In this document: positions 1 through 9,700 of the stretch, one piece after another
Layout: every line of letters begins with the position of its first letter
Position numbering within the stretch: the first letter of the stretch is position 1
Assembly: GCA_002551355.1 (NCBI GenBank)
Contig: NTHE01000038.1
Span: forward strand, 1-64,000
Direction: 5' to 3'
From: Streptomyces sp. man185
Lineage (GTDB): Bacteria; Actinomycetota; Actinomycetes; Streptomycetales; Streptomycetaceae
Length of the DNA: 64,000 nucleotides
Program-made: the position numbers and the translations under genes
Notes under the pieces: generated by a model
What the model saw: only the letters and a program-made list of their open reading frames with translations
What the model was told of the DNA's origin: nothing
The model's database searches: none

Positions 1-81
1 CAGCCCGGCGTCCGCACCGGCAGACGCGCCGCGCGACGCGGCCCGCGCGGGGCCCCACCGCCAGGAGAAAGGCTCCACCCG
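1..81. other. left-edge sequence upstream of the first gene
   Basis: No gene can be read here. The last 20 bases contain AGGAGAAAGG, which serves as the ribosome-binding site of the hydrolase starting at 82. Anything further upstream is cut off by the window edge. Confidence 0.5.
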
Positions 82-1056
82 ATGTCCCACGACCCACGCC
101 TGGACCCCGAGATGGCCGCGGCGCTGGACGCCGAGCCGCTGCCGCCCACGGTCCTGGACGGGCTGGACCGCGAGGGGCTGGCCGCCCTGCGCGCCGCCCG
201 GGCGGCCGCCGGGTTCCCGCCGCCCGCCGAAGGCGTCCTGGTCACCGACCACCGGCTGCCGGGCCCCGATCCCGTACGGGTCAGGGTCTACCGGCCGCGC
301 GAAGCCGCGCCCCGCCCGCTTCCGTGCCTGGTATGGATCCACGGCGGCGGCCTGGTGCTCGGGACGCCCGAGACGGACGACGCCCGGGTCTCCCGCTACG
401 TCCTGGAGGCCGGGTGCGCCGTGGTCTCCGTCGACTACCGGCTCGCACCCGAGCACCCCTTTCCCGTGCCCGTCGAGGACTGCTACCGCGCGCTGCGGTG
501 GACGGCCGAGCAGGCGGGGGCGCTCGGGGTCGACCCGGAGCGGACCGCGGTCGGCGGGATCAGCGCGGGCGGCGGTCTCGCGGCCGCCACCGCCCTGCTC
601 GCCCGGGACCGGGGCGGCCCGCGCCTCGTCTTCCAGTTGCTGCTGTGCCCGATGCTGGACGACCGCAACACCACAACCTCCAGCCGCGAGTTCACCGATC
701 CGGTCACCTGGCCGCGCGCCAACAACGTGTACGGCTGGGCGGCGTTGCTCGGGCCGCTCGTGGGGGGCGAAGAGGTTTCCCCGTATGCGGCTCCGGCCCG
801 GGCAGCAGATCTGTCGGGGCTGCCGCCCGCGTACGTCGACGTCGGGGAGCTGGAGGTCTTCCGTGACGAGTGCGCGCAGTACGCGCTCCGGCTGATCGCC
901 GCGGGGGTGTCGACGGAGTTCCATCTGTGGCCGGGCGCGTTCCACGGGTTCGACGGTGCGCTCCCTCGTCTCACCCTTCCTCGCAGGGCCGCTGCCGAGC
1001 AGATCGCGGTGCTGCGGCGGGCCTTCGGCGCCGACCCGGGCGGGTCTACCATCTGA
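82..1056 (+). CDS. alpha/beta hydrolase, hormone-sensitive-lipase (HSL) family esterase
   Basis: A 324-residue cytosolic esterase or lipase. The oxyanion-hole motif HGGG (in WIHGGGLVLG, about residue 87), the DYRLAPEHPFP strand typical of the HSL group, and the nucleophile elbow GISAGG (about residue 158) are all present. The distal acid and histidine would be around DVGELEVFRDE and PGAFHGFD. Natural substrates of this family are short-chain esters, and none can be assigned here. It runs toward the P450 gene and its end overlaps that gene's end by 11 bp on the opposite strand. Its position beside the PTM cluster is not evidence that it belongs to the pathway. Confidence 0.85.
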   Translation: MSHDPRLDPEMAAALDAEPLPPTVLDGLDREGLAALRAARAAAGFPPPAEGVLVTDHRLPGPDPVRVRVYRPREAAPRPLPCLVWIHGGGLVLGTPETDDARVSRYVLEAGCAVVSVDYRLAPEHPFPVPVEDCYRALRWTAEQAGALGVDPERTAVGGISAGGGLAAATALLARDRGGPRLVFQLLLCPMLDDRNTTTSSREFTDPVTWPRANNVYGWAALLGPLVGGEEVSPYAAPARAADLSGLPPAYVDVGELEVFRDECAQYALRLIAAGVSTEFHLWPGAFHGFDGALPRLTLPRRAAAEQIAVLRRAFGADPGGSTI

Positions 1057-2236
1057 CGTCGAGCCGCCGCGGGCTGCGGGAGGTCGTCCCCGTCCGCCAC
1101 GCGACGGCGTCCATCGGGGCGGCCAGGCGCAGGTCCGGGAGGCGGGCGGCCAGGCGGTGCAGGGCGAGCTGGACTTCCGTACGGGCCAGCCAGGCGCCGA
1201 GGCAGTAGTGGGGGCCGGCGCCGAAGGAGAGCGTGGGAGCCTCCAGCGGGGCGAACAGGTCGTGGAGGGTGGCGGGCGGGAAGACCTCCGGGTCGCGGTT
1301 GGCCATCCCGCAGTCGGCGAGCACGATCGCCCCGGCCGGGATCGTCACCCCGCCGACCTCGACGTCCGTGGCGGCATGCCGGGTACTGCCCCGGTCGTCG
1401 CCCAGCGGGACGAGGTGGACGAGCCGGTCCGCCACACGCCCCGCTGCCTCCTCGTCGGCGCCGATGCGGGGCCAGGCCTCACGGCGTTCGCCCAGGAGGT
1501 AGAGCAGGACGTTGCCGAGCATGGTCATCGTGCTGTCGTGGCCTCCGACGACCAGCCCGCACACCAGGCTCACCAACTGCGTTTCGGGGACGTCCCCTTC
1601 CTCGTCGGCCGCCGCGACGAGACCGCTGATCAGGTCTTCGCCCGGGGCCAGGCGCCGCTCCGCGAGCAGGTCCGCGCCGAACGCGCCGAACTCCTTTCGG
1701 GCCGATGCCACCTGCTCGCCCTCGTGAGTGCCGTCGGAGAAGGCGTGTTCGCTCCAGTGCCGCAGCCGGTCCCACGCGGCCTCGTCGAGCCCCATCAGCC
1801 GGCTGATCACCGCCACCGGCAGGGGGAGGGCGAACTCCGCCACCAGGTCGGCCGGTTGCGGTCGCGGCTCCAGCCGGTCGAGGAGTTCCTCCACGATCGC
1901 GGCGATCCACGGCCGCCAGCGGGCGACGGCCCTCGGGGTGAACGCGCGCCGCAGGGTGCGGCGCAGCCGCAGATGGTCGGAGCCGTCCTGGTTGAACATC
2001 AGGTCCGGGTCGTTCACGAGATCCGGTACGCCGGAGAGCGCCGGGGCGTCGGGGGCGTACAGCTCTGCCCGGCCGAAGCGAGGGTCGGAGAGCACCTGGC
2101 GGACGTCGGCGTACCGGCTGACCAGCCAGGCCGGGGCGCCGCCCGGCAGTTCGGCGGGCCGGGGCGGCCCGGGCTTTTCGAAGTGCAGGCGGTGCATCGG
2201 GACCGGGTCGGGGTCCGTGGAGTCGGTGGTGGTCAA
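1046..2236 (-). CDS. ftdF: cytochrome P450 of the tetramate macrolactam cluster
   Basis: A 396-residue class I bacterial P450 that would oxidise the finished polycyclic tetramate macrolactam. It has an I-helix segment GGHDST and a complete heme loop FGAGPHYCLGAWLAR with the thiolate cysteine at residue 345. Where most P450s have ExxR (usually EELLR before the PLG turn) this protein reads VADRLVHLVPLG, so neither the glutamate nor the arginine is in place. I chose the TTG at 2236 because an AGGAGG lies 4 bases upstream. The next ATG is 13 codons further in and would shorten the N-terminus. It is the last gene of the six-gene operon, 47 bases after the reductase gene. In S. griseus-type PTM clusters a P450 occupies the same place. 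Confidence 0.88.
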   Translation of the reverse strand: MTTTDSTDPDPVPMHRLHFEKPGPPRPAELPGGAPAWLVSRYADVRQVLSDPRFGRAELYAPDAPALSGVPDLVNDPDLMFNQDGSDHLRLRRTLRRAFTPRAVARWRPWIAAIVEELLDRLEPRPQPADLVAEFALPLPVAVISRLMGLDEAAWDRLRHWSEHAFSDGTHEGEQVASARKEFGAFGADLLAERRLAPGEDLISGLVAAADEEGDVPETQLVSLVCGLVVGGHDSTMTMLGNVLLYLLGERREAWPRIGADEEAAGRVADRLVHLVPLGDDRGSTRHAATDVEVGGVTIPAGAIVLADCGMANRDPEVFPPATLHDLFAPLEAPTLSFGAGPHYCLGAWLARTEVQLALHRLAARLPDLRLAAPMDAVAWRTGTTSRSPRRLDVRW

Positions 2237-2283
2237 CGTGCCTCCTGGGGATGGCGGTTCGGACACTTCCGGCACCGCGCGGG

Positions 2284-3339
2284 TCAGAGTTCGACGAGGA
2301 CCTTGCCGCGGTTGGCCGCCCGATCGCCGTAGAGGCTGCCGTAGGCGGCGGGGATGCTGTCGAAGCCGTGGTGCAGGGTGTGGTCGCAGACGACCTCGCC
2401 GCGCCGGACCCGGCCTCCGAGCTCGGTGTGGAGGTCCTGCCAGTTCCGTTCGGTGAACCATTCCAGGGAGAAGATCCCGCGGACGGTGGCGCGCGGGAAC
2501 ATCAGGTACGGCAGGAGCCGGGGGCCGGTGTCCTCGTTGCCGACCTGGGTCGCCCACTGCCAGCACACCGCCACCTGGCTGCCGATGTTGAGCAGGGAGA
2601 ACACCGCGTCGGTGACCGTGCCGCCGAGGTTGTCGAAGTACCGGTCGACGCCGTCGGGGGCGGCCCGGGCCAGCGCCTCGCGCACCGTGTCCGCGCGGTC
2701 CCCGTGGCGGTAGACGATCACCGCGTCGAAGCCGAGCCCGGTGAGGTAGTCCGCCTTCTCCGGGGACGAGGTGGTGCCGACGACCCTGGCTCCGGCGAGC
2801 GCGGCGAGCTGGCCGACGAGGGAGCCCACCGCGCCGGAGGCCCCGCTGATGACGAGGGTCTCGCCGGGGCTGATCGTCATGTACTTGGAGAGGGTCCCCC
2901 AAGCGGTCATGCCCGGTCCGCCCATCACGCTGAGGGCGGTCGGCAGGGGCAGCGCGTCGTCGTACCACCGGGGGTCGAGCCTGCGGTAGGCGGGGAAGAC
3001 CATGGGGAACGTGCCGGTCTGCCAGAGTTCGGCCGCGCCGGTGGAGACCACATGGGTGCGCCAGCCGCCGAAGCCCTGGACGAGGTCGCCGACGCGGTGG
3101 GCGGCGCGCGGCCCCGCCTCCACCACCTCCATGATCGAGTCGGCGCCCATGTGCCGGCCGATGGGGGTGTCGAGGGCGATGCCCTGGAGGTAGGGGTCGA
3201 CGGAGACGTACAGGGTGCGCAGGAGCATCTCGTCGGGGGCCAGGGTGACGTCGACGTTCTCGACGACCTTCTCGTAGACGCGGTCCACGTCGGGCACGCC
3301 CTCGATGTGTTCGCGGACCACCCATTGCGCGATCTTCAT
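2284..3339 (-). CDS. ftdE: NADP-dependent medium-chain reductase (zinc-less MDR) of the PTM cluster
   Basis: A 351-residue oxidoreductase of the prostaglandin/leukotriene B4 reductase branch of the MDR superfamily. The NADP fold is marked by SGASGAVGSLVGQLAALAGARVVG around residues 155-180, and the zinc-binding cysteines of classical alcohol dehydrogenases are absent. In PTM pathways the homologous enzyme (IkaC, OX4, FtdE) uses NADPH to close a ring of the carbocycle after the FAD enzymes have acted. The gene begins 12 bases after the end of the upstream FAD oxidoreductase, in one operon. The role is inferred from cluster context and family. Confidence 0.88.
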   Translation of the reverse strand: MKIAQWVVREHIEGVPDVDRVYEKVVENVDVTLAPDEMLLRTLYVSVDPYLQGIALDTPIGRHMGADSIMEVVEAGPRAAHRVGDLVQGFGGWRTHVVSTGAAELWQTGTFPMVFPAYRRLDPRWYDDALPLPTALSVMGGPGMTAWGTLSKYMTISPGETLVISGASGAVGSLVGQLAALAGARVVGTTSSPEKADYLTGLGFDAVIVYRHGDRADTVREALARAAPDGVDRYFDNLGGTVTDAVFSLLNIGSQVAVCWQWATQVGNEDTGPRLLPYLMFPRATVRGIFSLEWFTERNWQDLHTELGGRVRRGEVVCDHTLHHGFDSIPAAYGSLYGDRAANRGKVLVEL

Positions 3340-3351
3340 GGTTTCCTCTCC

Positions 3352-5061
3352 TTAGGTCGGTGCGTTGGGGCGTACGGGCACGGGGATGACCCGGTGGGTC
3401 GGTGGGGGTGCGGTGAGGTCGAGCGACGCGGTGAAGGGCTTGTCGTCGTCGCGGCAGACGAACTGCATGACGTGGCGTCCGGCCGCGGCGGCCCGGATGA
3501 GGCCGCCGGTGGTGGCCCAGACGCCGGACTGGTAGAAGTCGCGCAGCCCGGGAAGGCCAGGGCCGTGCTTCTTGATCAGCTCCTCGAGCCTCTCGCCGCT
3601 CTCCACGAAGGGCTGCCAGCCGAGGACGGTCCCGTCGTGGTTGCCGGTGTACCGGACCTGGGTGAGGGGGCTGGAGACGTCCCGGACGACGATCGCGTCC
3701 CGCAGGCCGGGGTGGCGTTGTTCCAGGAAGCCGATGAGCGCCTCGCGTGCCCGCCGTTTCGCCGCGTAGTAGCCGCGTCCGTGCCGTACGGGGAGGGTGT
3801 GCAGCTCCTGGCCGCCCCGCGTGCGGGTGACCTGTTCGGGGCCCTCGTCGAGGGCGCGCCAGGGGGCGATGTCGCAGAAGTAGGTGGCGTAGACGACGGT
3901 GGTGCCGTCCGGGGACAGCTCGGGGTAGTGGCGGCTGCGGAACTGGACGTTGACGCTGGGGTGGCGGATGCCGGTCAGCTCGGCCGCCAAGGACTCGTCG
4001 ATGAGGTGCGTCGTGCACGGGTCGCCCTGGGGGAAGGGGCGGGAGAGGCCGAGGAACAGGGTGAAGTAGCCGGGGAAGACCATGCCGGGTTCGTGGATGG
4101 TCTCGGTGTAGAGCTTGCGGTAGTCCTCGCCCAGATACTCGCCCTTCAGGAACTTCATGGTGGTGGTGTAGCCGTCGCAGGCCGATACGACGATGTCGGC
4201 GCGGAGTTCGCCGCCGTCGCTGAGCCGGACGCCGACCGCCCGGTCGTCCTCGACGATCACCGACTCGACCTTCGTGTTGTACGCGACCTCGCCGCCGAGC
4301 CGCCGGTAGCGGGCCTCGATGGACTCGGCGAGGCCGAGGGACCCGCCCTCGGGTACGCCGGCGGAGAGGTTGGCGTGCGAGGCGAGCTGGAAGTGGAACG
4401 GGAGGACGGGGAAGGCCGGGTGCTTCTCGTACAGGATGAAGTTGAACGCCTCCTGGAGGAGGGGGTCCTTGAACCTCTGGGAGAAGTCGGTCATCAGGAC
4501 GGTGATCGTGGTGCGGACGGCGTTGACGTACGGCAGGAACGAGGCGAGCATCCGCCAGCGCTCCCGGCGTCCCATCAGCCCGACGGGCTTGAGGAAGGGG
4601 TAGACGGCCAACGCCTTGCGGAAGCTCCGCAGTTGCCCGCAGAACTTCCGTACGAGGCGGGCGTCGACGGGCGAGAGGTCGATGAGGTGGGCTTCGAGCC
4701 GGTCCGGGTCGGAGTAGAAGTGGACGGCCCGCCCGTCGGTGCCGCGCACGATGTTGAAGACGTCGAAGTGGCGGATCTCCTTGCCCTGAAGGGCGCCGAG
4801 CTCCAGCCAGATCTGGTGCATCTCGTTGCCGGGGCCGCTACCGAGGAGCCAGCTGACGCAGGCGTCCAGGGTGAAGCCGCCGCGCTCCCAGGCGGTGCAG
4901 CAGCCGCCGGGGATCTCGTGCATCTCCAGGATGCGGGTGCGGTAGCCGTTCATCTGGGCGTAGCAGCCGGTGGAGAGGCCGCCGAGCCCTGCCCCGATGA
5001 TGATCATCGTCTCGCGTGGCCGGGTGGAGCCCGGCCGGGCCTGCTTGCCGTGTCGGCTCAT
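3352..5061 (-). CDS. ftdD: FAD-dependent phytoene-desaturase-like cyclase, second copy
   Basis: A 569-residue flavoprotein of the CrtI/retinol-saturase type. After a short basic leader the dinucleotide fold reads MIIIGAGLGGLSTGCYAQMNGYR (from about residue 19), followed by the family-typical IPGGCCTAWERGGFTLDAC. The C-terminal flavin segment lies near SGVWATTGGLIRAAAAGRH. In PTM pathways two such enzymes drive reductive ring closures on the polyene tetramate to build the fused 5-5 or 5-5-6 system. It is a paralogue of the next gene upstream and looks like an old tandem duplication. Its ATG overlaps the stop of that gene (ATGA), so the two are translationally coupled. Confidence 0.9.
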   Translation of the reverse strand: MSRHGKQARPGSTRPRETMIIIGAGLGGLSTGCYAQMNGYRTRILEMHEIPGGCCTAWERGGFTLDACVSWLLGSGPGNEMHQIWLELGALQGKEIRHFDVFNIVRGTDGRAVHFYSDPDRLEAHLIDLSPVDARLVRKFCGQLRSFRKALAVYPFLKPVGLMGRRERWRMLASFLPYVNAVRTTITVLMTDFSQRFKDPLLQEAFNFILYEKHPAFPVLPFHFQLASHANLSAGVPEGGSLGLAESIEARYRRLGGEVAYNTKVESVIVEDDRAVGVRLSDGGELRADIVVSACDGYTTTMKFLKGEYLGEDYRKLYTETIHEPGMVFPGYFTLFLGLSRPFPQGDPCTTHLIDESLAAELTGIRHPSVNVQFRSRHYPELSPDGTTVVYATYFCDIAPWRALDEGPEQVTRTRGGQELHTLPVRHGRGYYAAKRRAREALIGFLEQRHPGLRDAIVVRDVSSPLTQVRYTGNHDGTVLGWQPFVESGERLEELIKKHGPGLPGLRDFYQSGVWATTGGLIRAAAAGRHVMQFVCRDDDKPFTASLDLTAPPPTHRVIPVPVRPNAPT

Positions 5062-6749
5062 GAGCCCTCACTCTCCCGTGCCGACCACCGGTCGAGCTGG
5101 GGCAGGTGCCCCAGCTTCCCGGGGTGCCAGGGTTCGGCGCCCGTGCTCTCCCAGGCGCGGAATTCCAGGCCGAGTTCGCGGCAGAGGTACTGGACGGCGA
5201 AGCGGCCGGTGGAGGCGGCGCGGATCAGGCCGCCCATGCCGACCCACTGCCCTGCCATGGAGAAGCCGCTCAGTCCCGGCAGCCGCATCCGGTCCTTGCC
5301 GACCAGGCGGGCGGAGACGTCGTCGGCGTCGGAGAACGCCTTCCAGGCGAGGATGGAGCCGCCCAGGTTGCCGGTGTAGCGGTGGGTCGTGGCGGGTGTG
5401 GCGACCTCGACGATCTCGATGCGGTCGGCGATGCCGGGGGTGCGGCGCTCTAGGAAGTCCCGGACGAAGTCGGCCACTTCACGCTTGCGCCGGCGGTAGT
5501 CCTTGCGGTCCCTGGAGCGGAGGTCCTTCCAGTGGGCGTAGTCGCTGAAGTAGGTGCAGTGCAGCACCGAGCGGCCGGGGGGCGCGAAGCCTCCCGAGTA
5601 GCGGGAGCGGGCCTGCACGACGAGGCTGTCCTGTAGTGCGCCGGGGAGGTGGGCCGCGTCGTCCGGGGCGAGGAGGTGGGTGGTGCTGTGCGCCTCGTCG
5701 GTGTCCAGGTCGCCGCGCAGACCGACGAAGGCGGAGACGACGGCGGGGAACAGGGTGCCGGGCCGGTGGAGGAGGTCGGTGTACAGCTTGTCGATGCGGG
5801 GTCCGGTGTACCGGCCGCCCAGGAGCCCGTAGACGGTGGTGTGGCCGTCGCAGGCGGAGACCACGTGTTCGGCGAAGTACCTTCTGCCGTCGCGTAGTTC
5901 GATGCCGATGGCACGGTCGTTCTCGACCAGGATCCGTTGGGTGCGGGCCCGGTAGGTGACCGTGCCGCCGAGGCTCCGGTAGCGCTCCTCGATCGAGCGG
6001 GCGAGGCCGAGCGAACCGCCCTGCGGGAAGCCGGCGTTGCCGTGATGGGCGGCGGCCATGTTGAAGAGGTACGGCAGCAGCGGGAAGCCTTCCGGGTCCT
6101 GGAAGAAGATGTTGCGGAACGCCTTGCGCAGCAGCGGGTCCTGGAAGCGGTCGGCGAACACGTGCATCGGGGTGGCGGCGGTCCGCCAGAAGAGCCGGAA
6201 GGCGGGCAGCACCGTGCGCAGGGTCCGGGCCCTCTCCCCTACGGTCCGCAGGGCGGGCGCGGTCAGGAACGGGTACAGCTCGATGTCGATGAACCGCCGC
6301 AGGTCCCGGGTGAAGGCGCGGATGTGCGGCGCGTCGGCGGGTGAGAGGTCCAGGAGGTGGGCCTCCAGGCGGTCGGGGTCGTTGTAGAACGTCACCGACC
6401 GGCCGTGTTCGTCCTCGACCTTGTTGAACAGCTCGAAGTTGGTGACGGTCTTGCCGTCGAACGCGCCGAGTTCGCTCCACACCCGGTGGGCGTCGTTGCC
6501 CGGGGCGGTGCCGACGAGCCATTCGATGCAGTAGTCGAAGAGGTATCCGTCGCGGGACCAGGCGGTGCAGCAGCCGCCGGGCAGGACGTGCTTCTCGAAG
6601 ACGCGGGTCCTGGCGCCGCTCATCTGCGCGTAACAGCCGGTGGAGAGGCCGGCCACGCCCGCGCCGACGACGATGACGCGGGGCGGGGCGCCCGGGACGC
6701 GTTCCCTGGTGGTCCAGTCGGTGGCGTCGGTGGAGTCGTCATCCGCCAT
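5058..6749 (-). CDS. ftdC: FAD-dependent phytoene-desaturase-like cyclase, first copy
   Basis: A 563-residue CrtI-like flavoprotein, paralogous to the gene that follows. The FAD-binding fold is VIVVGAGVAGLSTGCYAQMSGA (about residues 25-46), followed by LPGGCCTAWSRDGYLFDYC, and the C-terminal flavin contact is near GQWVGMGGLIRAASTGR. The expected job is ring formation on the linear tetramate precursor. Which of the two copies acts first cannot be told from sequence. The start overlaps the end of the PKS-NRPS gene by 11 bases, so it is probably translated by reinitiation. Having two FAD enzymes plus one MDR enzyme points to a three-ring PTM rather than the ikarugamycin type, which uses one of each. 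Confidence 0.9.
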   Translation of the reverse strand: MADDDSTDATDWTTRERVPGAPPRVIVVGAGVAGLSTGCYAQMSGARTRVFEKHVLPGGCCTAWSRDGYLFDYCIEWLVGTAPGNDAHRVWSELGAFDGKTVTNFELFNKVEDEHGRSVTFYNDPDRLEAHLLDLSPADAPHIRAFTRDLRRFIDIELYPFLTAPALRTVGERARTLRTVLPAFRLFWRTAATPMHVFADRFQDPLLRKAFRNIFFQDPEGFPLLPYLFNMAAAHHGNAGFPQGGSLGLARSIEERYRSLGGTVTYRARTQRILVENDRAIGIELRDGRRYFAEHVVSACDGHTTVYGLLGGRYTGPRIDKLYTDLLHRPGTLFPAVVSAFVGLRGDLDTDEAHSTTHLLAPDDAAHLPGALQDSLVVQARSRYSGGFAPPGRSVLHCTYFSDYAHWKDLRSRDRKDYRRRKREVADFVRDFLERRTPGIADRIEIVEVATPATTHRYTGNLGGSILAWKAFSDADDVSARLVGKDRMRLPGLSGFSMAGQWVGMGGLIRAASTGRFAVQYLCRELGLEFRAWESTGAEPWHPGKLGHLPQLDRWSARESEGS

Positions 6750-9700
6750 GGGACGCCTCCCCGGCGATGGTCGCTCGCACCAACTGGGCGTTGCGCGGGA
6801 GGTGTTTGGCGTCGAGCATGTCGGCGTGGACGCCGGAGCCGCGCAGGACCGCGGTGACGCCGGTGGAGCTGCCGTGCCAGGTGCCGTGCTCCCCGGCGGC
6901 GTAGAGGGCGGCCTTCTCCTCGTCGGTGATGACCGTGACCGTCGCGGCGACGGTGCCGGTGTTGGGGGTGCGCCCGCAGAACGCGAGGTATTCGGCGGCG
7001 TGGGCGAGGGTCTCTCGGGTGACGGCGTCGGATCCGGTGTGCTTGCGTACGTGGTCGGCGAGTTCGGCCTCGAAGGCAGCGATGCCGGCCGCGTCGGGTT
7101 CGTAGGCGGCGAGGATGCGCCGGGAGTCGAGGATGACGACGTGGGCGACGTGGCGACCGCGCCGCTCCAGTTCTTTGGCCGTCTCGAAGGCCAGGTTGCC
7201 GCCGAGGGAGTAGCCGAGGAGCAGGTAGGGGCCGTCGGGCGGGTCGGCCTCGATCAGATCGGCGTACCGGGCGATCTTGTCCTCGCCGGGCAGGTAGTTG
7301 AAGCCGATGACGGTGTGGTCGGGCAGCTGGGCGGCCAGGCCCCGGTAGACGAGCCCGTGGCCGCCGGCGGGCGGGAAGCAGAAGAGGGCGGGGGCCTGTC
7401 CGGCGTTGAAGGTCAGGCTGGGCAGCTCATCGGCGCTCGCCCCGAGGAGGACGTCCTCGACGGTGGCGGCCATCCCGTGCAGGGTGGTGACCTGGTAGAG
7501 CCGGCTGACGGGGACGCCGACGCCGAACTCGGTGCGCAGGTGGTGGAGCAGCTCGATGAGCTTGATCGAGCTGCCGCCGAGTTCGAAGAAGTCGTCCTCC
7601 AGGCCGACCTGTTCGCGTCCCAGGAGCGCCTTCCAGTGCCGGGCGACGCTGATCTCGTACAGCGTCACGGGCTCCTCGTGCGGCCGGTCGCCGGCCTCGG
7701 CCCGGGGGGCGGGCAGCGCGGCGGTGTCGACCTTGCCGTTGGCGGTCAGCGGCAGGGCGGGCAGCTCGGTGAAGTGGGACGGGATCATGTACGAGGGCAG
7801 GGAGCGGGCCAGATGGCGGCGCAGGGCCCGGACGTCCAGGGTCGCTCCGGCCTCCGGTACGCAGTAGGCGCAGAGGGCCGCGTCTCCCCCGGTGTCGGTG
7901 CGTACGGTGACGACGGCGCGGGCCAGCGGTGGCCACTGGGCGAGGTGGGCCTCGATCTCGCCGATCTCGATGCGGTGGCCGCGAAGTTTGACCTGGCCGT
8001 CGGTGCGGCCGAGCAGGTGGACCCGGCCGTGCGCGTCCCAGCGCGCGATGTCGCCGGTGCGGTAGAGGCGTTCGGGGCGGGCGTCGGCGGCCCTGGAGAG
8101 CGTACGGGTCACGAAGCGCTCCTCGGTCTGCTCGGAGTCTCCGGCGTAGCCGAGGGCGACGCCCCGTCCGCCGATCCAGAGTTCGCCGGGCACGCCGGGC
8201 GGGACGGGTTCGCCGTGGGCGTCGAGGACGTGGAGGGCGCTGCCCGGCAGGGGTCGGCCGATCGGGACCATCGCGCCGGGTTCCAGGTCGTCGACGGGCC
8301 CTTCGAAGTACGCGCTGTCGATGGTGGCCTCGGTGAGGCCGTAGGAGTTGACGAGGCGGGTGCCGGGTCCGCACAGCTCGGCCAGTCTGCTGTACTCCCC
8401 CACGCTCCAGGCGTCCGAGCCGACCACCAGCAGCCGCAGGAAGTCCAGCCGCAGCCCTTCCCGTTCGCAGTGGTCCATCAGTCCGCGTACGACGGCGGGC
8501 ACGAACTCGGCGCAGTCGACGCGTTCCTGACGCATCGTGCGGTAGAGCCGGGTCGTGTCGAAGAGGAGGTCGCGGTCGGCCAGGACGAGCGTGCCGCCCG
8601 AGCACAGGGCGCGGACCAGGTCACCGGTGAACACGTCGAAGGATGGTTCGGCCATCTGGAGGTGCGTCGTCACGTCGGTCTCCAGCCGGTACGCCTGCCG
8701 CCACGCGGCCTGCGCGGAGGCGAGGTTGCGGTGGCTGACGCGGACGGCCTTGGGGCGGCCGGTGGAGCCGGAGGTGGTGATGATGTAGGCCGGTGCGTCC
8801 GGGGCGGTTTCGCCGGGCGTGCCGTCGGGGTGCGGTGCGGTGGCGGCGAGTTCGGCGAGGGTGAGCGTCGGGGCGGCCAGGGCCCCGGTCTGCTCGGGCC
8901 GGGCGTTGTCCGCGACGAGGACGAGTTCCGCGCCGGTGGTCGATACGAGGTGGGCGAGCCGGTCGGCGGGCTGGTCGGGCCGGAGCGGGAGATAGGCGGC
9001 GCCGGCCCTGAGCACGGCGAGGAGGGCGACGATCAGCTCGGGGGACTTGTCCAGGCTCAGCACGACCACCGAGCCCTCGTCGACGCCGAGCGCACGCAGC
9101 CGGGCGGCGGTGTCGTCGGCGCGCCGGTCCAGCTCGGCGTAGGTCAGCCGGTGCGCCTCACCGTACGGGGAGGGCGTGGTGACAGCGACGGCGGCGGGGT
9201 GTTCGGCGGCGATGCGGGCGATCAGCGCGTGGACCGGGGTGAACGGTTCGTCGTCCCGGTGCCCGGGGGGCGGCAGGGCCGGGCGGCTCCACTCCTCCAC
9301 CAGCCGCTCCCGCTCCCGGTCGCCGAGCATCTCCAGTTGGGATACGGGCTGTTCGCCCGGCCGGCGGGTCATCCGGTCGAGGAGGCGGGTGTAGTGGGCG
9401 GCCATGCGGCGCATGGTCTCGGGGAGGAAGAGGTCGGTGTTGTACTTGAACACGCAGTGGAAGCGGCCCTCCGCCTCGTCCTCGTAGGCGGACAGGGTTA
9501 TGTCGAACTGCCCTTCCTCCTCTGGTAGTTCGATGTAGTCCAGCCGGTAGCCGTACTGCTCGGTCGCCACCTTGTGGGTGAGGAGGATGAACATCGCCTG
9601 GAAGACGGCGGACCGGCTGGGATCGTGCTGGAGGCCCAGCTCCTCGACGAGGAGGACGAAGGGGTACTCCTGGTTGTCCAGGCCGCCGAGCACGGTCCGG

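Noticed and set aside
2237..4018. 990-residue reading of the P450 frame
   Set aside because: The upstream 594 codons are arginine/proline-rich shadow of the MDR and FAD genes; the TTG at 2236 with AGGAGG is the real start.
2251..5379. 1042-codon open frame on the plus strand
   Set aside because: It is antisense to three clear enzyme genes. The translation is low-complexity Gly/Ala/Val/Glu, a product of third-position GC bias.
6640..9528. 962-codon plus-strand open frame over the PKS-NRPS
   Set aside because: Same bias artefact; the minus strand carries unmistakable A, PCP and TE domains here.
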